Below, piece after piece: positions 47,248 to 59,043 of a DNA stretch of 64,000 bases (its first letter is position 1; each line of letters opens with the position of its first letter). The translations under genes were made by a program, and so were the position numbers. The notes under the pieces are model-generated. The model was not told the DNA's origin and ran no database searches. It was given only the letters and a program-made list of their open reading frames with translations. This DNA is from Neurospora tetrasperma FGSC 2508 (lineage: Eukaryota > Ascomycota > Sordariomycetes > Sordariales > Sordariaceae), in assembly GCF_000213175.1 (NCBI RefSeq), contig NW_009799099.1, positions 4,032,473 to 4,096,472 of the forward strand, read 5' to 3'.

Positions 47248-48072
47248 CTAGCTCAGCAAATCGAGCATGGCTAGGTGAGCTTCCTGTCTGAACAGTGTAG
47301 ACCTACGACTACAATGTTGGTGCTCTCTTCCATTGCGGGACGCCACCTCATCCCAGCGAATCTGGGGCCTCTCCGGCGCCCGCAGCCCGTATAAGATGGG
47401 TCCCGAAATTACATGGAGTTGACTCCAAAGCCACCCGACTTTAGCCTGGAAGGGCCGATTCAGCGACGCGATACTTTTACCAGCCAATGAAAGTGCGAAG
47501 AGAACAGAACAAGGTGTGGCGCCCTCGATTCTCGACTCACCTTCCGCTTTTGACTGATTTCGTTCTTCAGGTTTTCGGTCCATGAGGACACTCCATGGGC
47601 ATCGGCCATCAGCAGAGGCCAAGTATGAAGAAAACCAGATCTGAGCCTCACTCAGCCAATGGCTCCTTTCGAAAAGTAAGCTCCCTCCCTAGACCAAGTG
47701 AGCTTCAAGGGTTGAGATAGCAGCAAATACTGCAAAGTAGGATACAAGTGCATGATGTGTCGTTGTCGTCTCTGTTGCCGTTGTTCCGGCGCCTAGCCCT
47801 TTCGGATGGGTCATTGATCCACTCAGAAGTGAGCTGAGGACAGACGAACTGCCCCTGCTGCCTTGAGTGTTTCCTCGAGCCCAACATTGTACCCTACGGC
47901 CTGGGAATTCGGAAACGTCATCTGAAAGTGTAACGACATGGGACCCGAAATCATTGACAAACGACAACGACGGAGCTTCAACGCATAGGCAATGGCTCAT
48001 GTCAACCGTACCCACTTCTTGATTCTTCAAGCATTCATTCGCTTCTTCAATGGCTCTACTCCGGTCTGACAT
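47248..48072 (-). CDS. Candidate coding segment with one internal stop, unrecognised
   Basis: One minus-strand frame runs 127 codons from an ATG at 48072 to a TAG at 47689, then stays open for a further 146 codons to 47248. The first part has several Cys (CLKNQ, SHCLCVE) and a Ser/Gly/Thr-rich stretch. It ends in a hydrophobic tail (ALVSYFAVFAAISTLEAHLV) that resembles a GPI-anchor signal, but no N-terminal signal exon was found upstream. Codon composition is mildly coding-like. It could be a gene with an undetected intron, a decayed gene, or chance. Confidence 0.22.
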
Positions 48073-50126
48073 TCAACAGGTTCGAGTTTATAGGGTGTCA
48101 AAATGAGGATAAGGACTCGACCTTTCTGTCCCATCGCCGGCGTTGGGCTCTTGCAGTTGCTACACTTCCATGTCGTACTGGCCAGTGCCGGGGATAACTA
48201 CTACCTTTCAGATCTACAACAACGTGGGATCATCGATCTTGACATTCTCAATTGTCAAGGACGGGTGCAAGTGCAACGCTGCCTCCTGGCTTCCAACCAA
48301 CATCCGCCCTCTGCTTTTTCTACACTGGCAAGTGGCTTTGTGGCTGGCCCTCCGGTCCAATATCCTAACCTCTCCGCTTCTCATTTCCCTTTCCCCAGCT
48401 CCCCCAAACCAGCAGCCAAGGCCTTTACTACGACCATAGTCGAGCCCTTGTCCTTGCTGTGACAGGTTGCTGCAAAATTTACATACTGTGTTCTGCGGGC
48501 TGTCGGCATGCTGGTGTTCCTGTCACGACATCGGCAGGAGTTTCCCAAAAACATAGCCTGTGTGTACCTACTCTTTCTTTGGTCATCGCCTGACTGGCTT
48601 TGGGTGGATAGTAGTCATTTCACGTGCATATCAATCACCGTGCGTACGGTCCAACTCCGTCCGTCGACCCAATAGTTCTGTGATGTCTAGCCAAGCTGTT
48701 TCACCGTTTCCGCGAAGTTTCAACTCTCGGATCTCGGACCAAAAGCTTTGGTCAACTTCATGATAGGGAGCGATTAGCAGCTCCATGACCACCCGGCTTA
48801 GCTTCAGTCACTTTGATCATGTTTCATTCCTGAGCCCAGCATGGCTAACGTTTAACTGCTTGCCGCTTCTCAGCCGAGTTCTAGAGAGTTCTGTGTACTT
48901 TGTTTGTTGTCTTTGGTCTTTTTCCATTCTCGGCAAACGTCTTCAGCTGCCGAGTATGAAGGGGTTTTAGGGGCTTATACTGGGCTATAGCGTGATGGGT
49001 ACGGAGACACACTAGCGTTAGCGGTGAAGTTGCGACCGTTTTCCGATCGTCCCATCCCCGCTAGCAGCAGGGTTCCGGGGCCATCCTCTGGGTTCTCGAA
49101 TTGCGCTTGCGGAAAGCAGCTACCGAAATGCGACGACTCTACACAGTAACAGCCCCTGGCGTCTGTCAGCGTTGAAGAGCCAAGCACGGTCATCCCTTCT
49201 GGCTGACCTTTCAAACCATAGTATCCATTTGGATACCACCCTACCATTCTCTCCATTCTGATTTTCCCTTTTGCTTGAAACGGAATGACACCCTCGACGG
49301 GGCGGACACTCCCCCCCCCTTCCCTTTCTCCTTTGGACAAGGCTCTCGGAAAGCCGAAATGGAATGGCCTCACAACAACGGTGTGCGATGAGATATCCTT
49401 ATGCGCAGCAGGGCAAGAATATATGGTCTTGTTCGCCATCCTGGCGTGTTCAGAGACGGAGAACACACACACAAGCACACCGGCCCCAGTCCTTCGGGCG
49501 GTCTGTCGACATAACTGCCCTTGACACTGCTCATCTCCAGAAGCTTGATGGGGTACACACTATCGATGTAACCACCATCGCCGAGAATCAAACGGAACCG
49601 GTCTTGTCAGGGGTTGTTCTGCCGGTGACAAGCCCCCTTCTTGTCGCATCAAGCCTTTGTGACGAGATGCTAGCTCAGTGGGGGGTTGAAGCGTGAATCG
49701 TCCGAGCAACCTGGATGTCACGGTGGGAACTCCAAAAAAAGAAAGACAGACAGACAGGGAAACTAGGTAGAAACTGGGTTTTGTGTGGGGGGAGGGCGTC
49801 ACCGTTCCTGCTTTTGGTCTGGCTTGTATCGGCATGATCATTTCCCCTTTCTCTCGCTCAAGGTTACTTTTTAACCTGGCTAGTGATGATCGAGACCCAA
49901 GAGACCAGCTCGCTTGTACCGCACAAGCGTCCCTTGCTATGTGCCGGAGGAAAATGCATGAGGATGGTTACAGGAACCAAAAACAGAACAAGAGAGGGTA
50001 GTACGTACGCACACGGACTCCAACAAGGACTCGGGGAACCTCTACGACTGCAGGCGGCATGACAGGAAAGGCAAGGATGGGCGACGGCTTTGGGTGGGAG
50101 AGGGGTCGGATCGGATGGTGGGTGGT

Positions 50127-50144
50127 GATGGATGGATGGATGGA
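50127..50144. repeat. GATG microsatellite
   Basis: Four and a half tandem GATG units in the 16-kb spacer. Confidence 0.85.
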
Positions 50145-51378
50145 GACATGGCGAAAGGGGGGGAGGCTGAGAGGAGAAGGAGGGTGGTTGCAATACACCA
50201 AACATCACCCATCGTTTCTGGCTGCGAGGCGAGTCTGAGAAGGAGTATGACTCGTGAGTGGATATGGGGATGTCACACGCACAATCAGGACACTCCGCGT
50301 CTCCTCGCTCTTCCTCGCCTCTACCATCCCCTCGACTTCTGTCACAGTTACGACAGTCAGCCAGTCAACCAGCCCGTTCAACCATGGAACGAAGCTTAGC
50401 TAGGGGACTAATGGCAGAGCAAAACATGGCAGCAAGCATTGCTAGGGTTGCTCCTGTTCCCTCTTCGTTACGATGGATGGGAACAGCCCGCAAGCCGCAG
50501 CGTTGCGAATTGGCAGGTTATCCATCCGCACCCGCAATCATACACTGGCTGGGTGCAACAGCGTGCAATTCGGACGGGATGAGACGGTATGTACATACGT
50601 GTGTCATGTCATGATCCGTCTCTACGGCACTGTCACGGCACCAGTTGTGTCGTTCTTGCAAGACAAAGCGACTGTCAGTCAGTTGAGTTACAACGTGAAC
50701 GGGGCACGTTTGACTACCTCTACCTACCTAAGGCCTCGACTCAAGTGGTTGTCCCTCCTCGGAAATGATATGGGATTAACAATTATTACTACCACTACCA
50801 ACGCGGATTGTTGAACACGAAAGTGGAAGTAAGTTGCCGATAGAGGTCACAGGCGTTCATCGCGGTAGTTATAAGCTCCTGCCTTTCTTAGAAGTATCTC
50901 CTCTCTTGGCGAGGGTCTCGGCTAGGTGACTACTACCTAGTTCATATTCTATTTAGTTGCTGGTGTAAAGAAGAGCGGGAGCGAGAAAGTCCGTCCAGAC
51001 TCAGAGAGGTAAGCCGGCAGGTAGGTAATACCACCAGGTAGGCGGCCACGACAACTACAACCACCAAGATGATTGCAGAAACGGTTTCAACGTAGGTACA
51101 TGAACGATCAAGCAAAAAGAAGAAAGAAGTGACTAGAAGGAAATATCATACACTTTCTTCAGGTATGTAAGTCCTGTAGCTATCTGTACATCTGGCAACA
51201 CTCCATATAAAAACCACAACCAATATCTGCCCACGCCGCGCTTAGCTCTGCTTCCTCTTCACCCCCCGCCTTCCTCGCAAGGCCATTTGCTTATTCGTAC
51301 TTACCCACCATCAAATCCCGAAATTGAAAAAGCAAGCGTAACTTCCCTTCTCTTCCACTTACCTTTTCGTTGGGTATG

Positions 51379-51403
51379 CCTCGCCTCGCCTCGCCTCGCC
51401 TCG
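51379..51403. repeat. CCTCG tandem repeat
   Basis: Five tandem CCTCG units are followed by a diverged copy. Confidence 0.85.
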
Positions 51404-51893
51404 CGCCTCGCTTCCAGACTTCTCCTGCGTGATGGCATGTGTAATGTTAATGTCATGTCAGTTCAAGTATGCCATTTGTATCATGTGTGCTTCTTTATGT
51501 ACGTCTATCACACTGCTTTTTTTTCCCCCCCTTAGCCTGCGACTCGGGGGGCCAAGGGAAAGGGAAGAGGACAGGGGGGTAAAAGTTCATATACTCATAT
51601 GTAGATGCATGGAAGAGACGGGGGAAGATTGATACTAACGGCAGACATGGTATGTAACTCCCATTCAAGATAGACAGCAAAAAGCAGATTAGTCAGTCAT
51701 ACAGGCCGACACAAGTTAGACGACACACAGATGTCCTATGTATAGAACACGATGTTTAGCCATTCGTTTTGAACCAAACTATCGTGCAGAAAAGGCTGGC
51801 GGCTGAGAAGCCATTCAAATCACAGCGTCGCGTTGGCGTTGTTCGCGCTCGCGCTCGTGTGGAATGTTGATGTTGGTAGTGGACGTTAAAGGG

Positions 51894-51917
51894 TTTTTTT
51901 TTTTTTTTTTTTTTTTT
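51894..51917. repeat. 24-nt poly(T) homopolymer
   Basis: An uninterrupted T-run in the distal 3' flank of the RBR ligase gene, about 1.2 kb past its stop codon. Confidence 0.95.
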
Positions 51918-52544
51918 CTTTTCTCTATTTACCTGCTTCTTTATTTCACCAGCGAACGACATGTTTTTCAATTGTTGTGTTGGAGATACAATAAAGATAG
52001 ATGGACACGTGCATGGTCGTCCATTAAAAAGGTTGGGATATATGGACGAAAGACGATGACCAGGAAAATAGGAACACTCATTATTGAGGTATCCGCGGTC
52101 CAAATTACCAATGCTGCAAGTATAACAACAGCTGGAGTTCAGAGACACGTATTATTCTGGATGAAAAAGGGAGTGATGACGTCTGCCACTTCCATTACCG
52201 AAAAAAAAAAGAGAAGAGGAAACACAAATATGATAGCAAGCATGACGAATCGCTCACTTGAGCTGGTAGATCGCTTTCACAGTTTGGATTATCATTTAAT
52301 CTCTGTTTTCAAACTTGGACTGCTTGTGTGGCAGGCGGTTATCCTCTCCGCCCAAGTCGAATAGTAGCGGCACGCTGATGTTCCTAGAGGTACCTACTGA
52401 CAAAAGCCGACTGCAACAACTACCATGAGGATCTTGTAGACCAACTCCTAAAATAAGACCAACAGTCGCTATGGGTACATTAAACGTAGAAGTGTAGATT
52501 CCTCACACCCACAAGGACGGTACTGAGAGATGAAATTGGTGAAA

Positions 52545-52564
52545 CCCCCCCCCCCCCCCCCCCC
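52545..52564. repeat. 20-nt poly(C) homopolymer
   Basis: A run of 20 C is followed by TCCC and A/G-rich sequence. It may form a G-quadruplex on the minus strand, which is the sense strand of the nearby RBR gene. Confidence 0.9.
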
Positions 52565-53137
52565 TCCCAAAAGAAAAAAAAAGAAAAGAAAAAAAAGAAG
52601 GGTGTGCGAAGACACAAGGTCATGAAATGTAGATAGTCATGTAACACGACCCGACTTTTTCCAGCTTCGGTTCGGGAAATATACAGAGAGTGAGGTTCTG
52701 TGGAGCAACAACGGAAAGATGAGAAAGCGTTGGAATGGTAGGTGTACGTAAATAGATTTGGGGATATTGAAGAGGGAGGCGTCTCTCTTCTCGAAAGGGT
52801 TGTATACATACGGCTGATGAGTTTCGATCACACAGGTATTGAAACGAAGTCCAAGTAAAAAAGCGCATACATCTGATGGTGATGATGAATTTGGTAATGC
52901 TACTACATATGTGCGCTTTGCAATTTAATTTCTCATGAATTCCTGTTGGGGTCAGGGTATATACAAAGAATGGGTAAGCTGATCCATCTTCTATCATTTA
53001 CCGTTGTACCCATATGCCGCTGGTGAAAGCCAACGAAACACCACTAACTGACTCCGCTGTACAAACTGTAGTTGATGCTAATCATGAACCTCGTACAAAT
53101 GTTTCCTTTCGGCCGCCGAATGACGGTGACTGACTAC

Positions 53138-55530
53138 CTACCAGTCATCATCATCGAAAAGCAGGTCCTCCTGATCTTCCAGCGCCAGGTGCACAAACTG
53201 CCTAATCCACGCCTCCTGCTGCGGATCGAGTCGTATGCCGTCAGGCACGTTGACCTGTACATTATCGGGATTATCAAAGTCCATTCTTGGACCGTTAGGA
53301 TTGGGCCTCGCCCTACCTCCCACATTACCCCTGACCGCACCTCCTACACCACCACCACCATTTCGTCCTCCTCTGGCCGCACCGGCACCGACGCCGTTGT
53401 GGTTCGGGTGGTTGTTACGGTTATTGTGCCGGTTGTTCGGGGCACCTCCTCGATTCTGATGTTGTCCCCGAATATTTGCTCCCCCTGCCCCTTGTCCTCC
53501 TCGGGCATTGTCTCCCCGACCTCGTCCTCCACGTCCACCACCTGCGGCAGGACCATTGGGGGCGGCAGCAGCAGCACCACCTCCACGGCCACGACCTGCT
53601 GCCGGCTGATTGCGACCTCCACCTCCTCTGCCTCCGTCTATCCTTAGGACGAGCGGTCCTTCGCGCGCAATCGCGACTCCACCGACACCTCTTCCTGCAT
53701 CGTTCTGCGCTTCCGCTTCGATACGTTGGGCAAGTTGCCTATCAAGCTCTCTATCACCAAAGGGAGGCGGGCCCCCAAAATCGTCCTCCTCATCGTCGCT
53801 CTCCTCCATGTCCGCCATCAGCAGCTCCACAAGCCGTTGCTCCGGTAGGCCCTCAAACCCTGGAGGCGCTTCGGGTGCGTCGGCTGCTGCTGCTGCTGCT
53901 GCTGCGGGACCAGCACGGCCAGCACCTGGGGGAGCAGCACCGGCACCGCCTTCGAATCCTAAGCCGACATCATCGCCATCACCTTGTTCCAACTCCCACA
54001 AGCGCTGGTAACACCCGGTAATCCTGCCGCCGGGCATCTCGTTGAAGTGTTGATAGGGATTACCTGGATCTAGCCATGCCGAGCAGAGGTAGCAGAAGTG
54101 CGTCTGGCACCGGTAGCAGATCATGTGGTTGCAGCCGTGCGTCTTCTGGGCAGGTGCCGCACATGTCGGGCAGGGGGTGGTGTGCAACTTCATGTATTCG
54201 AGTGAAGCGATTTCCTCGGCTGTGAGCTCTTCGTTCTTTCGGGGTGCCTGGCACCGGACAAACTCGCCATGCCAGGACTGATGGCAGCGGGAACAGAAGG
54301 CAAAGTTGCAGTCTTCGCAGATGGCCAGGAGGTCGGTCGCGTTGTAGGGCTTAGAAACACCGCTGGTTTCCTCCTCTTCTTCCTCGTCCTCATCGTGATC
54401 GTTCAGCTCTAGCCCTTGCGGCTTCTTGTGCTTCTTGGACCGAGCGGCTCCGTTACACCATTGGCGCGGGCAGTAGATTGTGTTTTTGTCGGACTCGAGC
54501 TCGGTTTTGTACTTGAGAGTAACGTAGCGCTTCACGGTCTCGGGGTCAAGCGGGATTTGTAGAAGTTCGCTCGGGCTGATGTACGTCTTGGGCTTCTTCC
54601 GCTTCCTGTTCCCTGAAGACGAGGCGGCTGCTTGTTCGCGCTCCTTGGTGCAGTTGGGGGCTAGACAGCGGACAGAGGCGAGATCGCCTTCTTTGATGGC
54701 GTTGTTGTAGTAGTCTTGCAGACACTCCACGCAGAAAACATGCCCACAATCGATCATCTTGTGACAGACAGAGCCTTTCTTGGGATCTGTATTGCGTGTT
54801 AGTAAACCTTTTGTTGACCAAAGGTGGCAGATTTGCACATACCTAAGCACACCATGCAGTTGAACGTTTCCTTCTCAAACGCCGCCCGACGCGCCCGGAT
54901 ATCATAATCCATAATAGCAATCCTATGCTGTGGGTCAATCTCCAGGGTTCCCTTTTCGTCCACAAGCTCAAAGACGTTCTCGGCTGCCTGCTGGATATGG
55001 TCAATGTACGTGAACCCAACCATATCACGACCCATTTCTTCCCACAGCCGCGGTCCATCATCCTCGAGTCGCTTGATGGTATCCTTCGAAAGCCATGGGG
55101 GATCCGCAGAGATAGTAATGACCGGCGGTTTCTCGGCAGGGTAGTCGGGCCCGAAGATGATTTCCAGATGAACAGGAGGCAAGTGTGCTACCTCGTGACG
55201 ATCATGAGCCCCAGCTCCAGCGCCGGCGCCTTCAGCCGAGCCTGCTCCCCCCACACGATCCGTACCATTCGAAGGACCTCCGCTCGCAGATCCATTGATG
55301 TGGCTGGCTCCGTTCTGCTGAAGGGTTCCTTGAGCCCTCGGGTCCGGGTTTGAATCCGCAGCAGCGGGAAAGTAGACGAGAACTGGCTTGGAGGGGTTAA
55401 CGGGGATATCGATGGCGATGGCGTAAGGGTCGTCTGATCGAGGATGCTGGATCTCAGGGTAAATCGCTATAAGGGAGCTGAGCTCAGTATCGCGGGGGCA
55501 GTCGGAGTCATCGTAGTTGAAAGAGGCCAT
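53138..55530 (-). CDS. RWD-RBR E3 ubiquitin ligase (RNF14/Itt1 type) with RG-rich tail
   Basis: RBR ligases take ubiquitin from an E2 onto a RING2 cysteine before passing it to substrate. The exons are complement 54843..55530 and 53138..54786, giving 778 residues; the intron is 56 nt. An RWD domain covers about residues 1-205, interrupted by a Gly/Ser/Ala insert (about 70-115). RING1 starts at Cys225/Cys228 (CMVCL) with DCGHVFCVECL. The IBR follows (YCPRQWCNG, CEDCNFAFCSRCHQSWHG). RING2 is CPTC at 435-438 with the catalytic Cys448 in HGCNHMIC, then CYRC and CYLC. An acidic Glu run separates parts of the IBR. After about residue 500 come Ala/Pro/Gly linkers and a long RGG/RG-rich region, then an acidic end (LLFDDDDW). 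RNF14 and yeast Itt1 act on stalled or terminating ribosomes. The RG tail is not standard for the family. Confidence 0.92.
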
Positions 55531-56549
55531 CGATCGATACGCGATGTGGTGCCAAGACTTGGGGATATATCTTTTGGTGTTTTGGTTGGTTGATGTGGCC
55601 CACCCGTGCTGCTACCTGGACGACTTGTAGCAGATCTGAGAGAAAAGAGAGGTTCGGTATGCGGAACGGAGCGGAAAAGCCATGCAGGAAAGTTTGCTCT
55701 TAATGATAATTTGTGAGTTATGGATGAGGTTGTAGGAGTTCAAGGTCTCTTTAGGTAGTTGGAGTGAGAGAGTCCAAGTCCGGATTTTGGTGAGATGGAA
55801 TGCCAAGAGAAAGAGCTAAAAGAGACGAGAAGGGAAAATGTAGATTTGTCAGAAGCAGATGGGAAAGCCCTTCATGTTCGATAACCGTACACCAGTGTCC
55901 ACGTGGATGTTCCGTAGGTACAGTTGAGTTTTGGAGCCAAGGGAGGCGAATCCGTAGTGTTGATATCTTATTTTCCACTGTCGGTGCCCCGCGAATGCGA
56001 GAGCAATTTTGAGGTTGATGGTCGTTGACTGTCGAGTGACGGAGATTCGCCGCTATCGGGTCCCCGTCCCCGAATATGACTCGCCTGCCGATGCCGTGGA
56101 GGTGTTGTCTTGACAAATCAACGGACAGCGCTACCTGATAGCGCACAGGCCTAAAATGGTAGGTCGACAGGGTCGCGTCTTAACTGCCATTTGCTGCCGC
56201 AATAGCCCAGAACAACGCCATCTCCAACGGGCTGGCTCCGCTTCGAAAGCCCCCGATTGGCCAGGTTCCACTCCTCTACGTAGTGGTATTGCATCTTCCG
56301 CCAGCTTTCGAACAACAACGGCAACAACAACACATCGATGGATCTTCCAGAATTGAAGCCGTCACCACCTTTTCGGCTTCGGCTGTCACTTGTACATACT
56401 TTGGTCCTATATCCAAGTTGAGATACCGCAAGGTTTTAGTTTCACACACCTACTCAAATGCAATTTTTAATCTCCCTATAACCCACCTACTTGACCACCC
56501 AAGACGCACTCTCCGTGCGTAACCTACGGTACCCTCCTAGATCGCAGTC
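55531..56549. other. Intergenic region between divergent genes
   Basis: This is a shared ~1.0-kb promoter region for the RBR ligase and the dolichyl-diphosphatase gene. No other gene was seen. Confidence 0.5.
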
Positions 56550-57470
56550 ATGGCCGACAACGTGACACCTCTCGCCTCACTGTCCCTGACCCATGTATAC
56601 TACGTACGTTCCAAGCTTCCTCTCCTCTACCGCGCCCAATTCCTCCTACATTACGGTTCGCTAACCTCTCTGTCCAACTTCTAGAACCCAGACGACCCCA
56701 TCTCCCTCCTCTGCGCCTGGCTCGCCCTCGTCCCGCAAGCGCTCTGTGTCGTCTACGCGACCTTGATTTGGTCCACCCGCGAAGCCGAAGTGATCCTCAT
56801 GTTCGCCGGGCAGCTCGCCTGCGAGGCCGCCAACTTTGCGCTCAAGCGCCTGATCAAAGAGGAACGACCGGCCAGGATACATTCGACGGGAGGAAAGGGG
56901 TACGGGATGCCCAGCAGCCATGCGCAGTTTGTGTCGTTTTGGGCAGTGGCGTTGGGACTGTTTTTGTTGGCGAGGCATACACCGAGGGAGCAGCAACAAC
57001 AACAGAAACAGAAGCAGAGGGAAAAGAAGAAGCAGGTTACGAACGTGAAGACTACTACAAATGGAAGCGGGAACGGGTCGCTGTTCAAGACCCTAACCGA
57101 CAGCGCCACCGACCTCGAGCGCTATGCCCACGAGCCCTGGTCCTTCGCCCACCGCTTCGTCGCCAGCCTGGGGGCGCTGGTGCTCGCGGGCGCTGTGGCG
57201 TGGAGCCGCACCTACCTGGGGTATCACACGGAGAAGCAGGTGCTGGTGGGCTGCGGGGCGGGAACGCTATGCGCGGTTGCATGGTTTGTTGTCACGCACG
57301 TGGTGCGGCAGTCGGGCTTGCTGGGACAGATCTTGGATTTCCCTGTTGTTAGGTGGTTTCGGGTCAGGGACCTGGTTGTTGAGGAGGATCTGCCGCAGGC
57401 TGGGTGGGAGAAATGGGAGGAGCAGAGGGTCGCTAGGAGGGAGGTGGAGGAGAGGAAGAAGGCGCTGTGA
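56550..57470 (+). CDS. cwh8: PAP2-family dolichyl-diphosphatase (Cwh8/Cax4 type)
   Basis: This ER membrane enzyme hydrolyses dolichyl diphosphate so the lipid carrier can be reused for N-glycosylation. The exons are 56550..56603 and 56685..57470, giving 279 residues; the intron is 81 nt, both phase 0, with donor GTACGT and acceptor CTAG. The three PAP2 motifs are present: KX6RP at Lys72-Pro80, PSSH at 94-97, and SRTYLGYH with Arg193 and His199. The N-terminal segment has the family's SLTHVYYNPDDP and about four to five hydrophobic helices. A Gln/Lys-rich insert (about residues 118-150, QQQQQKQKQREKKK) lies between motifs 2 and 3 and is longer than in yeast Cwh8 (239 residues), probably a cytosolic or lumenal loop. 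Identification is strong. Confidence 0.92.
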
Positions 57471-58043
57471 CGGGTGGAGGTTGGATTCATGGGTGCCCAT
57501 GTTAGCCGGAGAGGATATACCAGGCGAATTCATTGATGCTTTGCTGACAAAAGAAAAACCTCGTTGCTGGTAGGGCCAAGTCAGTAATGCTTCTCAAAAC
57601 TTTACAACTTTTTCACCCTCGACATTCAAAGAGGCTCCATGCAATGACATGTAAGAAAAATAAGACCCAAGATACAGGTGACTGACTTTATCTTGAGGGA
57701 TCTCTGGAAACAGTATTCAAGAAGCGTGCCCCCATACTAATACACTAACTGATCCAACGCCCAAGACAATGCAGATCTTAACCAACTTTACCCTCCCGTA
57801 TAATCAGACAAATTTGAATCTTGTAGTTGGACATTTCGGTTTTGTTGCTTAGTAACTGTTTCCCCCGCAGAATTCAGTTTACGTCGTCTCTGTTGTTGTT
57901 CTTTCTTCTTTCTTCCTTCCTGTTCGGATGCATCCTTGCATTTGTCTCCGCTTTCCTTGTCCATGAAACCCCCCAAAGCAACAGCCTTACTATTGATAAA
58001 GTCGTCGCCTTTGACAACGACGGTCAAATTCTATTGTCCAAGC
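57471..58043. other. Intergenic region between convergent genes
   Basis: This holds the 3' UTRs of the dolichyl-diphosphatase and eIF4E-like genes. No gene was seen. Confidence 0.5.
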
Positions 58044-59043
58044 TTATGCCTCGCCCGAAGGCGGCACCTCAACAATCTGGGGTGGTTCCGGCTGGCTCTG
58101 ACTCCCTTGATGGGCCGTCGTCTGCTGGGCCGCCTGTGCCTGAGCCTTCGCAACAGCGGCAGCATGCTGCTCCCTCGCCTTTTGCGAGTCCAGAACAGCC
58201 TGCATCTCCGGCGAGGGGTTGAAGCCCGCATGGTCCGAGTGCTTCTTGTAAAAGTAGTTATCCGGCTTGAGTGGGGGAAAGTCGTCCGGGATGGCCTTGG
58301 TGAGAACCAATTGGAGAATGGCGTCAACGGACTTTTGCTTGGATGCGTCACGGTGCCAAATGGAAATTAGGTGGGCGTTGAAGCGGACCGACAGGCCTAC
58401 GCCGCAGATTTGGTCACCTTTACTTTTTTTATTAGTTTTTTGTTCAAAACTGAGATCACTCTCGAAATCAAGGTAGAAACTAGGGAATCATATGAAGCTT
58501 ACCCTCTTCGAGCACATCCTGCAACTCCTCTCCAATAGCAAGGAGCTGCACGCGAGTCCAGAAATCAGCCCCGTTGGCCTTGGGGACGCGGAAGGTCCAG
58601 CTACCGCCGAGAATGTTGCGGCGGTCTTCCCAGACAGGCTTAAATCCGGCCTTGAACAAATAGATGGACTCGCGCATCTTGATGTTCTCGATGGGCATGT
58701 TATTGTTGTAGCGCCAGAAATCCTGGACGCTTTCGATCGTGGACCCGAGCTTCTCCAAGTTCGAGTGGTAGCTACCATCGGCGGACTTGCCCTGCTGGTC
58801 CTTATCAGGTCTGTACAGATGCGATATGTTAGAAGCTACTGTACATTGCACATGCATACAGACTTTCAATACACACCTATCGAACCAAATGTTCCAGTAA
58901 TGCTGCGTCGGCAAAGGACGCATCGTCTTGAGGAAGTTGCGCTTCGCGTCATCCCGCTCTGCAGCTGGCGAGCTCACGCTGGCATCGTTACTTTGCGACA
59001 GGCCGGAGAGGCCGCGCGTGAAGAGACCTGGTCTTGATGACAT
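58044..59043 (-). CDS. eIF4E-family cap-binding protein
   Basis: The exons are complement 58877..59043, 58503..58810 and 58044..58417, giving 282 residues; the introns are 66 and 84 nt. The eIF4E core runs from about residue 40 (TMRPLPTQHYWNIWFDR) through STIESVQDFWRYNNNMP, YLFKAGFKPVWEDRRNILGG and GSWTFRVPK to ICGVGLSVRFNAHLISIWHRD. The aromatic residues in FWRYN, KPVWED and the later Trp fit the cap sandwich of the family. The N-terminal ~35 residues and a Gln/Ala-rich C-terminal tail (about 215-282) are extra. The wording of the core is closer to the eIF4E-2/4EHP-like second fungal paralogue than to the main eIF4E, so it may repress or fine-tune translation; this is inference. The family call is secure; the subtype is tentative. 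Confidence 0.9.

Larger units (their letters stand above)
36879..53137. other. 16-kb region without a recognisable gene
   Basis: This separates vib-1 from the RBR ligase gene, both on the minus strand. Base composition is ordinary and not AT-rich, so it is not a typical RIP-mutated repeat. I recognise no conserved protein, tRNA or rRNA in it. Candidate frames at 41143..41790, 43283..43477, 46659..47078 and 47248..48072 are listed separately with low confidence. It also holds a C14 run (43012-43025), a G10 run (45942-45951), a T24 run (51894-51917) and a C20 run (52545-52564). GATG and CCTCG repeats and palindromes occur too. Part of it is likely the extended regulatory region and 5' UTR of vib-1, but where that ends cannot be read. 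Confidence 0.6.

Noticed and set aside
48103-48462. 119-codon plus-strand frame with a hydrophobic start
   Set aside because: The first 30 residues could pass as a signal peptide, but an overlapping plus-strand frame has equally plausible codons and no motif was recognised in either.
49370-49591. DGGYID segment on the minus strand as a patatin-type lipase relic
   Set aside because: A six-residue likeness to the catalytic DGG motif without the GXSXG site or other conserved blocks is too little.
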